From NCBI GenBank assembly GCA_964385175.1, contig CAYLNL010000017.1, positions 1 to 41,338 on the forward strand: a stretch of 41,338 nt of DNA. Reading direction: 5' to 3'. The notes beneath the pieces are model-generated. The model did no database searches and had not been told where the DNA came from. It saw only the letters and a program-made list of their open reading frames with translations. Both the position numbers and the translations under genes were made by a program. Source of the stretch: CAYLNL01 sp964385175. Lineage in GTDB: Bacteria > Bacteroidota > Bacteroidia > Flavobacteriales > Flavobacteriaceae. This document shows positions 10,201 through 17,451 of this stretch, in pieces. Positions within the stretch are counted from its first letter, which is position 1. Every line of letters starts with the position of its first letter.

Positions 10201-10371
10201 GGCACCATAAACGGTTCCGGTAGGAAGATGTTCGGCCACTACGTTGGCGCCGAGTAGCGGTTGGTTTTGAGAATCGGTTACCAAGCCTTTAATATTGGCG
10301 GTGGTAACTTGCGCAAATCCTACCCCTGTGCAGCATACAATAATTAACAAAATAGTAGATAACTGTTTCAT
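7228..10371 (-). CDS. TonB-dependent outer-membrane protein, Oar-like, with CarboxypepD_reg domain
   Basis: 1047 residues. A signal peptide covers residues 1-20 (cleavage after G-F-A-Q). Residues about 22-110 are a carboxypeptidase-regulatory-like beta-sandwich (IKGLVTDSQNQPLLGANVV). A plug domain lies at about 120-245, with the V-x-I-A-P-Y-D-V-T-Q-S-G-F-T-G segment and N-A-V-T-K-S-G-T-N-E-F-K-G. The rest is a 22-strand barrel, and the C-terminus ends in the outer-membrane signature GLRYIF. This build is that of Oar-like proteins rather than SusC: there is no adjacent SusD gene. Family members transport substrates energised by TonB or act in adhesion; the substrate cannot be told. Monocistronic, with its own terminator. 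Confidence 0.93.
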   Translation of the reverse strand: MKQLSTILLIIVCCTGVGFAQVTTANIKGLVTDSQNQPLLGANVVAEHLPTGTVYGATTNEDGRFNLLNLRVGGPYKITLSYVGYKENTFTNVYLELGKTFNADAALQESAQELDEVIVSGDSSGTFGSDRTGAETSISARELTRLPTITRSAQDFTRLEPTYNGGSFGGRNDQFNNFSLDGAIFNNPFGLDAATPGGQTDAQPISLDAIEQIQVAIAPYDVTQSGFTGASVNAVTKSGTNEFKGTAYGFYRNENLTGGKIKGDNVFKPSLEQGQYGFSIGGPILKNQLFFFANFERDVRNDLGSSFVPNRGTGAINESRVLATDLEAVQDALVSLGYNPGRFEGFTYGAESTKGIVKLDWNIDEKNRVALIYNFLSASKEKPAHPTALGFRGPSAATLQFENAGYEINNNLQSLQVEVNSNLSDNLVNKFRAGYTHFDDFRNPLSTPAPSITIQEDGANYIIAGHEPFSIHNRLDQKVLQFTNNLNYGMGSHTFTAGLSFEKFTFDNSFNLGVYGAQGVFFPTASSVTDFLDRVDDGTIQTLFNDAINAHNTLEANGTGNPGGWSLAETNVGQFAFYLQDEWNATENVKLTLGLRFDKPLYFDTKDKIRENIERKGTYMPNIMYFNPDANAEVLLDSEQLPSNNLLFSPRLGFNWDVKGDKTTQVRGGSGVFTGRFPFVWLGNQVQGVDFFFYQVVAPDFKWPQVWRTSIGADHAFENGIIATADISYTKDLNAAHVQNWGLRNPSQNLSTNFDRRPVYDDADKGNSAYVFTNSTKGRIWNISLKGQKTFENGLYTSIAYSYLNAKDVNSIEAEITGDAFNFNPTTGNANTDVLGFSKYGDTHRLIGVLSKQFKYGKEKAWATTVSSFFEYAKGGRFNYTYGGDINNDGSNLNDLMYIPNTVEIGQMQFSGNPAEQAAQATALEAYIQQDDYLNKHRGEYVERYAALSPWRSRWDVKILQDYTFKISPDKTNTIQFSVDILNIGNLLTSHWGLVQQPSNVQPLGVTLDPFTYQPTYTFNPNLTETFVYDSGLSSRWQMQFGLRYIF

Positions 10372-10551
10372 GGTATAGCTATTTATAATTAAAAACGTTA
10401 GTTAGTTTATAGGCTGCTAAAATACACTAAAGAAACTTCGTTAATCAACAACCTTGTATTTGTTTTTAACAGGAGCTGTTAATATTGTATTTTGGGGATG
10501 GATAGAACAATTTTTTATAAATTATCTGCCTCCCATTATTTCTAGAAAATA

Positions 10552-10854
10552 TTAAAAGTGAGCCCTCATTTTACCTTTCTTTTTAAGTAGCATTCTCTCT
10601 GCGGAGCGCACGGCGGTATCAATGGCTTCTTCAAAAGTTTTGCATTGTTTTTTTACCATTACGTCTTCGCCGGGGATATGAACAATAATTTCTACGATTT
10701 TGTTTTCTTTGGCGCTTGTGTTTTCTACCTTTAAATATATATCAGAAGCGATAATTTTGTCGTAATAGTTTTCTAATTTGCTTGTTTTTTTTTGAACAAA
10801 TGCCAGTAAATCATCAGTTGCAGTAAAATCCACGGTTTGAATATTGGTTTTCAT
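10552..10854 (-). CDS. hpf: Ribosome hibernation promoting factor (short HPF/RaiA family)
   Basis: 100 residues, matching short HPF. The single domain follows the beta-alpha-beta-beta-beta-alpha pattern: N-terminal QTVDFTATDDLLAFVQKKTS, the K-x-E-N-T-S-A-K-E-N-K strand, E-I-I-V-H-I-P-G-E, then the helix with D-T-A-V-R-S-A-E-R. The Lys-rich end is typical. It binds the decoding centre of idle 30S subunits and shuts ribosomes down in stationary phase. The gene lies 18 bp after xerC on the same strand; that pairing is common in Bacteroidota and suggests a shared transcript. Confidence 0.92.
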   Translation of the reverse strand: MKTNIQTVDFTATDDLLAFVQKKTSKLENYYDKIIASDIYLKVENTSAKENKIVEIIVHIPGEDVMVKKQCKTFEEAIDTAVRSAERMLLKKKGKMRAHF

Positions 10855-10872
10855 GAGAGGTATGGTTTAGAA

Positions 10873-11787
10873 TTAAACATGGTTGTCATTGTCAATAGGG
10901 TTGATGCTCCTGGGATGGGCTTTTTTATAGGTTTTTTTGAGTTCCATGAGGCTATTGTGGGTATATACCTCGGTGGAGGCAAGACTGGCATGCCCCAGGA
11001 GTTCTTTTACAGCATTTAAATTAGCACCGTTATTGAGTAAGTGAGTTGCAAAGGCGTGACGTATAATGTGAGGGCTTTTTTTCTCTTTGGGCGATACCTT
11101 GCTTAAGTGGTGGTGTACCAGCCTGTACACAAAGGTATCGTATAATTTCTTTCCATTTTCTAAGAGGAAAAGGAAGTTGCCAGATGTGTTTGTTTTTATG
11201 CCTTCCCGCAAGCGAAGATAATTTTCTAAAGAAGGTAGTATGGAAGGGAGAAGGGGGATGAGGCGCTCTTTATTTCTTTTTCCAAGTACTTTAAGGGTTT
11301 TTTGAGGAATGCTTATGTCTTCTGTTTTTATATGGATAAGTTCTTTACGACGGATACCGGTGGCGTATAACAATTCTATAATGAGTTTGTTTCGCACGCC
11401 TTCAAAATCTGTATTTCCTTCCAGGTTATGCAATGCCTCCTGCATTTCTTTTTCAGAAAAAGGGGGCTGGGCTTTTTTTGGGGTTTTTAAAGATTTGTGA
11501 GTGGCTAAGGGGTTTTGATGGATGCGCTGTACCTTGAGCAAGAATGTATAGTAGGCTTTCAGGGAGGCTATTTTTCGGTTGATGGAACGGTTGGAGATGT
11601 TTTCTTCTGATAGTTTAATAATCCACCGTCTCAGTTGGGCATAATTTGCCTCGTCCACATCTTCCTCACCATATTCGGTTTTACAGAAAGTGGAAAAAGC
11701 AAGTATATCGGCTTTATAGGCGGTTACAGTTTTAGGGGAGTAGTTTTTTTCGAGCTGAAGATAATCTGTGAATGGATTTACTAACAT
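10873..11787 (-). CDS. xerC: Tyrosine recombinase, XerC/XerD family
   Basis: 304 residues, the usual Xer length. Residues 1-95 are the SAM-like core-binding domain (F-x-x-Y-L-x-x-E-K-N-Y-S-x-x-T-V-x-A-Y). The catalytic domain has the full set: R146 (ATGIRRKEL), K170 (LGKRNKER), H240 and R243 (PHIIRHAFATHLL), H266 (LLGHASL) and Y275 (STEVYTH). It cuts and rejoins DNA; the chromosomal Xer proteins resolve dimers at dif. Its link to hpf rather than to mobile genes favours the housekeeping role; XerC versus XerD cannot be settled here. The T-tract of the upstream hairpin runs into its start region. Confidence 0.85.
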   Translation of the reverse strand: MLVNPFTDYLQLEKNYSPKTVTAYKADILAFSTFCKTEYGEEDVDEANYAQLRRWIIKLSEENISNRSINRKIASLKAYYTFLLKVQRIHQNPLATHKSLKTPKKAQPPFSEKEMQEALHNLEGNTDFEGVRNKLIIELLYATGIRRKELIHIKTEDISIPQKTLKVLGKRNKERLIPLLPSILPSLENYLRLREGIKTNTSGNFLFLLENGKKLYDTFVYRLVHHHLSKVSPKEKKSPHIIRHAFATHLLNNGANLNAVKELLGHASLASTEVYTHNSLMELKKTYKKAHPRSINPIDNDNHV

Positions 11788-11789
11788 GA

Positions 11790-11839
11790 AAAAACCGTTA
11801 AACTACAAAGTTACAAAACTTTATAAGATAACGGTTTTT
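11790..11839 (-). terminator. Nested hairpin between amylase gene and xerC start
   Basis: On the minus strand, AAAAACCGTTA (11839-11829) pairs perfectly with TAACGGTTTTT (11800-11790); inside, AAAGTT/AACTTT forms a second stem with a 4-nt loop. The T-tract ends three bases from the xerC ATG (11787). It can end amylase transcripts and, if xerC is read through, form in its leader. A TAACTTTG box (11813-11806) lies inside it. Confidence 0.65.
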
Positions 11840-11926
11840 AGGCGGGTTTATTATTTTTATCCATGGTGAGCCTGGAATGAGTCTTTTACACTACCCCAAT
11901 AGCTACGCTGGCCGAAGGAGCATGAA

Positions 11927-13336
11927 TTATTTAACAGACCAAATGGTATAGCTTTTTGGGGGTGCCTGAATTTGTACCCATTTTCCTGCCTGTGTGGTAG
12001 GCTCCCAGTTAGAATGCCCGGTATAATCTTTTATAACGGTATTAGCCCAGTTGGTTTCTATCCAACGGTTTTGCCAGTTATTAGAATTGTTTAGATACAC
12101 CACTACGCCAGCGTTATTATAACCATTTCTGCGGGCCACATACTCATCATTATCTATATGTAATATAGTAGTAGAGCCGCCTACCAGGTGTGTGCGTATC
12201 CACAATAAATTGTTGAGTTTGTTTTTATCTAACCACTCTTCATAATCTTTATAGAAAATGGCAGGATACCCTTCGTGGGTTAATATATAAGCATACGCCA
12301 GCAGTTTGCTGTTAAAAATTTCATTGGTGTCATGGTTGGCTACAAAGGTAACTGCTGCCATGGGCTTCCTTTTCCACAGCATATCGCCGCCCAATTCATT
12401 AAGATTATTGCCTTGGAAAGCATCTCTCATTCTATAATAGCAGGCAAAATCAAAAGCGCTTGCCTCTGCCTGCCCAGTCCACCAATCTAAAGTAGCTGCA
12501 TTGGCATCCCAGTATTCTCCTACCGAAAAGCCCCCGGCAGCGTTTTTCCATTCTTTAACCACCCAGGGGTCAAACCCTTTTACATAATCAAAGCGCCAAC
12601 CATCAATACCCATTACATTTTTATAGTACTTCGCCACGGAATTAGGATTTTTCCATAACCAATCCTGAACGTAGGCTTTATGGTGGCATAAATCTGAATA
12701 ACCACCAAAAGTTCCTCCATCGTTATTGTGATAATCATTCGGATGGAAATCATATTGCGTTCTGTTAAATAAACCCGAAGCGGGGTTAAAGTCTGTCCAG
12801 GTGTTATATCCTAAAAAAGCATTCGCCTCGCTGGCACCTCCGCTATTGTGGTTTATAACAATATCGGCAATAACATTAAGTCCATTGGTATGCGCCGCAT
12901 TGATGAGAGCCACCAACTCGGCAGTAGAGCCAAAACGGGTTTCTGTGCTACCCATTTGGTTATACTCCCCAAAGTCGAAATAATCAAACGGGTCATATCC
13001 CATAGAGAAAGGACCATTTTGAGCTTTAGAAATGGGCGGGAGCCATATAGCATCTATCCCCGCAGCGCTCCAGCCCGCCACTTTTGAAGATACCGTGTTC
13101 CACCAGGTTCCCCCCGCCGGAACATCCCAGTAAAAAGCCTGCATCATAGCGCCAGACCCAATAGCTTTTAAGCTATTTCCATAGTTCACCCCTTTCAGCG
13201 TTTGCCCAGGCGTTTCAGAAAGTGCGTCGGGCGCCGCATTCTGCTGAGAGGTTACTGCCACAATTTCTTTTGTACAGCTACTTACTAAGAAAATGATTAG
13301 CAACAGGAAAATGTAAAGATTTTTAAGTTTTTTCAT
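11927..13336 (-). CDS. Alpha-amylase (GH13) lipoprotein
   Basis: 469 residues. Residues 1-21 form a lipoprotein signal with lipobox V-S-S-C (Cys21), so the enzyme is probably anchored at the cell surface or in the periplasm. The GH13 barrel has its four conserved regions: DIVINHN (158-164), GWRFDYVKG with nucleophile D250, SVGEYWD with acid/base E274 and FVANHD with D336. A small beta-domain ends the protein, as in short plant- and archaeal-type alpha-amylases (GH13 subfamilies 6/7 are the likely place, not proven). It hydrolyses alpha-1,4 bonds in starch or glycogen. No susCD or other starch genes are adjacent. A TATATTTG box (13374-13367) suggests a short leader. Confidence 0.93.
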   Translation of the reverse strand: MKKLKNLYIFLLLIIFLVSSCTKEIVAVTSQQNAAPDALSETPGQTLKGVNYGNSLKAIGSGAMMQAFYWDVPAGGTWWNTVSSKVAGWSAAGIDAIWLPPISKAQNGPFSMGYDPFDYFDFGEYNQMGSTETRFGSTAELVALINAAHTNGLNVIADIVINHNSGGASEANAFLGYNTWTDFNPASGLFNRTQYDFHPNDYHNNDGGTFGGYSDLCHHKAYVQDWLWKNPNSVAKYYKNVMGIDGWRFDYVKGFDPWVVKEWKNAAGGFSVGEYWDANAATLDWWTGQAEASAFDFACYYRMRDAFQGNNLNELGGDMLWKRKPMAAVTFVANHDTNEIFNSKLLAYAYILTHEGYPAIFYKDYEEWLDKNKLNNLLWIRTHLVGGSTTILHIDNDEYVARRNGYNNAGVVVYLNNSNNWQNRWIETNWANTVIKDYTGHSNWEPTTQAGKWVQIQAPPKSYTIWSVK

Positions 13337-13366
13337 GATGTTGGTAGATTTTAATAATTATATCTA

Positions 13367-13374
13367 CAAATATA
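13367..13374 (-). promoter_or_regulatory. Putative -7 box of the amylase gene
   Basis: Minus-strand TATATTTG fits TAnnTTTG and lies 31 bp upstream of the ATG. A TTTG lies 26 bases upstream, too far for a standard -33 element, so only the -7 half is supported. Confidence 0.35.
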
Positions 13375-13714
13375 GATGTATGATATGTAGCTAAAAAATT
13401 CAAATAGTAAAGAAAACGTTGTAGTGTAGAAAAAATTTTATTTATTCTGCTCAACAGCTGCTAATACAACAAAACAAAAGAGAATTTTATATATATATTT
13501 TACTGTATAGATTCAATGCAGTAACAGGGACAGTAAAGCTGTTTTTTGCTCATTAAACAAGGAAATACATTCTTCTGCATGCCCTGTGCCTTCCGCCATC
13601 ATTGGCATAAAAAATAATAAAACATCATCCACCTGAAAATTTTGGAGAAAATTCCTCACCTGTATAGAGCATTCGCTTCTCCTTTGTAAAAGATTTTTTG
13701 TACCCTGCTCATAA
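13375..13714. other. Non-coding stretch upstream of the amylase gene
   Basis: About 340 AT-rich bases between the amylase promoter and the rpsU terminator. Short open frames have no family features. I see no RNA gene. Confidence 0.5.
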
Positions 13715-13754
13715 ATAAAAAAACCAGCAAAACAAAAACTTTGTCAGGCTGGTT
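13715..13754 (-). terminator. Terminator of rpsU
   Basis: On the minus strand AACCAGC (13754-13748) pairs with GCTGGTT (13728-13722), with an inner ACAAA/TTTGT pairing, followed by seven T. It lies about 37 bp past the rpsU stop. Confidence 0.85.
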
Positions 13755-13791
13755 CATTTCTATTAACTGTGAACGTTTTACATATATCAGG

Positions 13792-13986
13792 CTATAAATC
13801 TTGTTCAGAAACAAGACTTTGAATATGTATCGCTTTCTGTATCTCAGACCGTCTTTTCACAGAAGGCTTAGTGAATTGCTGGCGGTCTCTGAGTTGGCGT
13901 ATTACCGCCGTTCTATCGTACTTTCGCTTATAGCGCTTTAAGGCTTTATCTATATTTTCACCTTCTTTTATAGGAATAATCAACAT
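13792..13986 (-). CDS. rpsU: 30S ribosomal protein bS21
   Basis: 64 residues, the normal length. Basic protein with the family start M-L-I-I-P-I-K-E-G-E-N-I-D-K-A-L-K-R and the R-Q-L-R-D-R-Q-x-F-x-K-P-S-x-K-R-R segment. In Bacteroidota, bS21 sits next to the 3' end of 16S rRNA and helps hide the anti-Shine-Dalgarno sequence. The gene has a perfect Shine-Dalgarno sequence, unlike its neighbours (see the separate entry), which fits the known autoregulation: only ribosomes lacking bS21 read it well. It has its own terminator and is divergent from dnaK. Confidence 0.96.
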   Translation of the reverse strand: MLIIPIKEGENIDKALKRYKRKYDRTAVIRQLRDRQQFTKPSVKRRSEIQKAIHIQSLVSEQDL

Positions 13987-13996
13987 ATTTTATACA

Positions 13997-14005
13997 ACCT
14001 CCTTT
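13997..14005 (-). promoter_or_regulatory. Full Shine-Dalgarno sequence of rpsU
   Basis: Minus-strand AAAGGAGGT, an extended match to the anti-Shine-Dalgarno sequence, 10 bases before the ATG. No other gene start that I inspected in the window has one. In Bacteroidota this exception at rpsU is established and ties synthesis of bS21 to ribosomes that lack it. Confidence 0.85.
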
Positions 14006-14154
14006 CTGTTAGCGGGGGCAAATATAGATTAAAATTTTATTTCCAACAAAATAGTATTCTTATTACCAAGGAACATACTACCATAAATTACTCTCCGAAA
14101 TACAGTTATATTAATACCTTTTTTAAATAGTTATATTTTTTTAGACAGAAAATA

Positions 14155-14198
14155 TGACAAGGTGTCAGGTTAACCCCCCTGGCATAGTCATTGACTAT
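14155..14198. promoter_or_regulatory. Two inverted repeats upstream of dnaK
   Basis: TGACA-AGG-TGTCA (14155-14167) and ATAGTCA-T-TGACTAT (14184-14198) lie 50-95 bp before the dnaK ATG in the divergent rpsU/dnaK region. They could be operators. They do not match the HrcA/CIRCE element. Function unknown. Confidence 0.35.
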
Positions 14199-14248
14199 TC
14201 CTTTGCGATTTTGTAAACCATAATATAACCTAAAAGAACCTAATAAAG

Positions 14249-16156
14249 ATGAGTAAGATAATCGGAATTGATTTAGGAACCACCAACTCCTGTGTTGCTG
14301 TGATGGAAGGCAGCGAGCCGGTAGTAATTCCTAATGCGGAAGGGAAAAGAACCACTCCCTCTGTGATAGCTTTTGTAGAAGGAGGCGAAATTAAAGTAGG
14401 CGACCCGGCTAAACGCCAGGCGGTAACGAACCCTCTTAAAACCATCTACTCTATTAAACGTTTTATGGGGAATAAGTTTTCTGAATCTAAACCAGAAGCA
14501 GAGAGAGTTCCATATAAAGTGATAAAAGGCGATAATGATACCCCTCGTGTGGATATAGACGGGCGCTTGTACACCCCCCAGGAACTTTCTGCCATGATTC
14601 TCCAGAAGATGAAAAAAACCGCCGAAGATTTTCTTGGAACCACGGTAACAGAAGCGGTTATTACCGTACCTGCTTATTTTAACGATTCTCAACGCCAGGC
14701 TACTAAAGAGGCAGGCGAAATAGCCGGTTTAAAAGTGCAGCGCATTATAAACGAACCCACCGCTGCGGCGTTGGCCTATGGTTTAGACAAGAAGCATAAA
14801 GACCAGAAGATTGTGGTGTTCGATTTTGGAGGCGGTACACACGACGTCTCTGTCCTGGAATTGGGCGATGGCGTTTTTGAAGTGCTTTCTACCGATGGCG
14901 ATACGCACCTGGGAGGAGATGATGTAGATGAAAAAATAATTAAATGGCTGGCCGATGAGTTTCAAACCCAGGAAGGTATTGATTTGCGCAAAGACCCCAT
15001 GGCGTTGCAACGCTTGAAAGAAGCTTCTGAAAAAGCCAAAATAGAATTATCCTCATCTACCCAAACCGAGATTAACCTCCCCTACATAACCGCCACTGCA
15101 TCGGGCCCCAAACACTTGGTAAAAACCCTTTCGCGCTCCAAATTTGAGCAGTTAATAGACGAACTCATACAACGAACCATTCGTCCTTGCGAAAGTGCTC
15201 TTAAAAGCGCAGGGCTCTCTAAAACCGATATAGACGAAATTATCCTCGTGGGTGGCTCTACCCGTATCCCCGCTGTACAAGAAGCTGTAGAAAAGTTCTT
15301 TGGCAAAAAACCGTCTAAAGGCGTTAACCCCGATGAAGTAGTAGCTGTAGGCGCTGCTATACAAGGAGGGGTACTGAGCGGCGATGTAAAAGACGTGTTG
15401 CTCTTAGACGTAACCCCCCTTTCATTAGGTATAGAAACTATGGGAGGTGTTATGACCAAACTCATTGAGGCGAACACCACTATTCCTACCAAAAAATCCC
15501 AGGTATTCACCACGGCGGCAGATAACCAGCCCTCCGTAGAAATACACGTATTGCAGGGTGAACGCCCTATGTCTGCCGATAATAAAACCATTGGCCGGTT
15601 TCACTTAGATGGCATACCCCCTGCACCGAGAGGCGTGCCCCAGGTGGAGGTGATTTTTGATATTGACGCTAATGGCATTATCCATGTTACCGCCCAGGAC
15701 AAAGCCACTGGGAAATCGCAAAACATTCGCATAGAAGCTTCATCAGGATTGACGCAGGAAGAAATTGCCAAAATGAAACGCGAAGCTGAGATGAATGCTG
15801 AAACCGATAAAAAAGCCAAAGAGCGAGCCGATAAACTCAATGAAGCCGATACCATGATATTCCAGACTGAAAAACAGTTGAAAGATTTTGGCGATAAACT
15901 TTCCCCGGATAAAAAGAAACCCATAGAAGATGCTCTCGCTGAGTTGAAAAAAGCGTATGACACCAAGGAAATAACCCTTGTGGAACCCGCCTTGGAAAAA
16001 ATAAACGAGGCTTGGAAAAATGCCTCCGAAGAGCTCTACAAAGCCCAACAGGAACAACCCCAGCCTACCGATACACCGCCTCCTGCCGGCGATGCCGCCA
16101 AAGGCGACTCAAAATCTAATGACGTACAAGATGTAGATTATGAAGAGGTAAAATAA
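14249..16156 (+). CDS. dnaK: Molecular chaperone DnaK (Hsp70)
   Basis: 635 residues, full length. The nucleotide-binding domain (about 1-385) has the phosphate-1 motif IGIDLGTTNS, the connect-1 region, phosphate-2 DFGGGTHDVSVLELGDG and the adenosine motif ILVGGSTRIPAVQ. The substrate-binding domain runs from the linker D-V-L-L-L-D-V-T-P-L-S-L-G-I-E to about 610, and the tail ends in D-V-D-Y-E-E-V-K. It folds proteins in ATP-driven cycles with DnaJ and GrpE, which are not in this window. The phosphate-2 motif has His where many DnaKs have Phe (GGGTHD for GGGTFD), a substitution I believe occurs in other Bacteroidota. It is followed directly by a strong terminator, so it is transcribed alone. 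Confidence 0.98.
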   Translation: MSKIIGIDLGTTNSCVAVMEGSEPVVIPNAEGKRTTPSVIAFVEGGEIKVGDPAKRQAVTNPLKTIYSIKRFMGNKFSESKPEAERVPYKVIKGDNDTPRVDIDGRLYTPQELSAMILQKMKKTAEDFLGTTVTEAVITVPAYFNDSQRQATKEAGEIAGLKVQRIINEPTAAALAYGLDKKHKDQKIVVFDFGGGTHDVSVLELGDGVFEVLSTDGDTHLGGDDVDEKIIKWLADEFQTQEGIDLRKDPMALQRLKEASEKAKIELSSSTQTEINLPYITATASGPKHLVKTLSRSKFEQLIDELIQRTIRPCESALKSAGLSKTDIDEIILVGGSTRIPAVQEAVEKFFGKKPSKGVNPDEVVAVGAAIQGGVLSGDVKDVLLLDVTPLSLGIETMGGVMTKLIEANTTIPTKKSQVFTTAADNQPSVEIHVLQGERPMSADNKTIGRFHLDGIPPAPRGVPQVEVIFDIDANGIIHVTAQDKATGKSQNIRIEASSGLTQEEIAKMKREAEMNAETDKKAKERADKLNEADTMIFQTEKQLKDFGDKLSPDKKKPIEDALAELKKAYDTKEITLVEPALEKINEAWKNASEELYKAQQEQPQPTDTPPPAGDAAKGDSKSNDVQDVDYEEVK

Positions 16157-16185
16157 GCTGCCCCACTCATTCACAAAATAAACTT

Positions 16186-16213
16186 TCCCGGCGGTGAGCC
16201 GGGATTTTTTTTT
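16186..16213 (+). terminator. Terminator of dnaK
   Basis: TCCCGGC (16186-16192) / GCCGGGA (16198-16204) with a 5-base loop, followed by nine T. It lies 30 bp past the dnaK stop. Confidence 0.93.
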
Positions 16214-16242
16214 GACCGTTAAAAAAACAGCTTCTCCAATAA

Positions 16243-16277
16243 AAAAAGCCATACTACAATAAAGTAATATGGCTTTT
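16243..16277 (-). terminator. Terminator of the candidate ncRNA
   Basis: Minus-strand stem AAAGCCATA-TTAC / GTAG-TATGGCTTT, with one or two mismatches around an ATTTATT-like loop, followed by seven T. No minus-strand protein gene ends here, so it points to the RNA transcript starting near 16735. Confidence 0.7.
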
Positions 16278-16735
16278 AGCTTTGAAATAAGAACCATCTT
16301 GAACCAGGTGTGTATGAATTTCATCACACATTCAGCGAAGTTACAAACATGTTTGTAACATTGCTTACTGCACCCTGCAGTTTGGGATAACCCTTTACTC
16401 CAAAGAAAACACTTTTCATCATAACGGTTGTACATGATTAATAAAGTGTTTTTGCTATTGTTTTTCAAAATGTTCCAAAAACCCGGGTTGCGCTGTACAA
16501 AGCAGGCTTTTGGAACATTCCTTTAGCACAAGAAACATCGCTTTCACAATGTAACCCGAACTAAAGTTAGGCACTTTTAAAACCGTAAACGATTTTAAAA
16601 GACCGTATTGTTAGGCTCTAAATGAGAAGCTCAATAACTCCACTTTTAAAACCCGAAAAACAATACCAATCTATAAAGAACGTCCTTTATAACTGAATTT
16701 CGTTTGTTGAATAAACAACATTTACAAAACTCAAT
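16243..16735 (-). ncRNA. Candidate structured non-coding RNA, about 490 nt
   Basis: A promoter (16739-16770) and a terminator (16243-16277) bracket a stretch without a credible ORF but full of perfect stems: 16705-16709/16716-16720, 16672-16678/16685-16691, GTATTGTT 16605-16612/16659-16666, CTTTTAAAA 16574-16582/16593-16601, AATGTTCCAAAA 16469-16480/16508-16519, AAAACACTTT 16406-16415/16443-16452, and a 20-bp palindrome at 16340-16359. I looked for, and did not find, the conserved cores of RNase P RNA (GAGGAAAGTCC), tmRNA (tRNA-like 3' end) or SRP RNA. It lies antisense-side and downstream of dnaK, between dnaK and an acetyltransferase gene. It could also be an untranslated relic. Family unknown. 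Confidence 0.55.
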
Positions 16736-16738
16736 ACT

Positions 16739-16770
16739 CAAAGATACAACAAGAAAATAAAACTGGCAAA
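16739..16770 (-). promoter_or_regulatory. Promoter of the candidate ncRNA
   Basis: Minus strand TTTG (16770-16767), 20-base spacer, TATCTTTG (16746-16739): both halves of the Bacteroidota consensus TTTG/TAnnTTTG at the right distance. It points away from the acetyltransferase gene, into the structured stretch that has no ORF. Confidence 0.65.
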
Positions 16771-16881
16771 CTTTATAGAGGGCTATCTATTAACAACGTA
16801 TCAACGTAGATTAGTAACAACTGTTAATAACTCGTATAACCCTTACCAGCTCATTGCATTCAAACCCGCTCAGGGAGGCGC

Positions 16882-17451
16882 TCACCAGGCAGAATGGGTT
16901 TTTGTAAGCCCTTCCCACTCCTCCTTCAGCAAACCATAACAACACGTATTTCGCTTATACCCGTTTGGCAGATATACATTTTTTCGTAAAACCCCTTCCA
17001 GTTTTGCACCTATTTTCTCTATTGCCCGCCGCGAAACCATATTCCGCTCATCAATGCGAAACTCTACCTTTTCAAACCCCATAGCCTCAAACGCATGGTG
17101 CAACATCAGGAATTTTATGTGCCGGTTAAGCCCCGTTCCTCTAAAATCGGCGCCCAGCCACGTCCAGCCAATGTGCAACACCTTATTTTTCATATCTATA
17201 AGCCCAAACCGGGTAGAACCCGCATACCGTTGCGAGCGTTTATCAAAGATAAGATACGGAATAGCCAGCCCCTTTTCTCCCTCCCGCAAAGCCTCCTCCA
17301 CATACAACCTTAATTTTTCAGGCGAAGAAATATCAGAAGGCGAGTACTGTAACAAATTCTCTTCTGCCGCAATATCTTTTATAAAATGGTAATTTTCTAT
17401 ACTCAGTGGCGTTAGCCGCACCACCTCATTTTCCAGTTCCGGGATTTCCAT
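16882..17451 (-). CDS. GNAT family N-acetyltransferase (RimJ/RimL-like)
   Basis: 189 residues from the ATG at 17451; a longer in-frame start at 17499 adds 16 residues without family character. The RimJ/RimL-type start L-E-N-E-V-V-R-L-T-P-L is followed by the GNAT core: the H-I-G-W-T-W-L strand, the acetyl-CoA loop F-R-G-T-G-L-N near residue 110, and the R-x-A-I-E-K-I-G-A-K-L-E-G helix-strand near 150. It transfers acetyl from acetyl-CoA to an amine; the acceptor is unknown. No partner gene. The downstream end faces the candidate ncRNA promoter. Confidence 0.85.
   Translation of the reverse strand: MEIPELENEVVRLTPLSIENYHFIKDIAAEENLLQYSPSDISSPEKLRLYVEEALREGEKGLAIPYLIFDKRSQRYAGSTRFGLIDMKNKVLHIGWTWLGADFRGTGLNRHIKFLMLHHAFEAMGFEKVEFRIDERNMVSRRAIEKIGAKLEGVLRKNVYLPNGYKRNTCCYGLLKEEWEGLTKTHSAW

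Noticed and set aside
7228..10371. SusC-type receptor with the alpha-amylase as a starch-use locus
   Set aside because: No SusD gene, and hpf, xerC and terminators separate the two genes; the receptor is of the Oar-like type.
10873..11787. Integrase of a mobile element
   Set aside because: The recombinase is paired with hpf and has no attachment-site repeats or mobile genes nearby; a chromosomal Xer protein is more likely.
16109..16468. 119-codon minus-strand ORF behind dnaK
   Set aside because: It runs antisense into the dnaK end and through two terminators, has no family features and lies in the structured stretch better explained as non-coding.
16243..16735. RNase P RNA, tmRNA or SRP RNA
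   Set aside because: The conserved cores (GAGGAAAGTCC, tRNA-like 3' end with T-loop, SRP Alu/GGAA tetraloop motifs) are not present on either strand.
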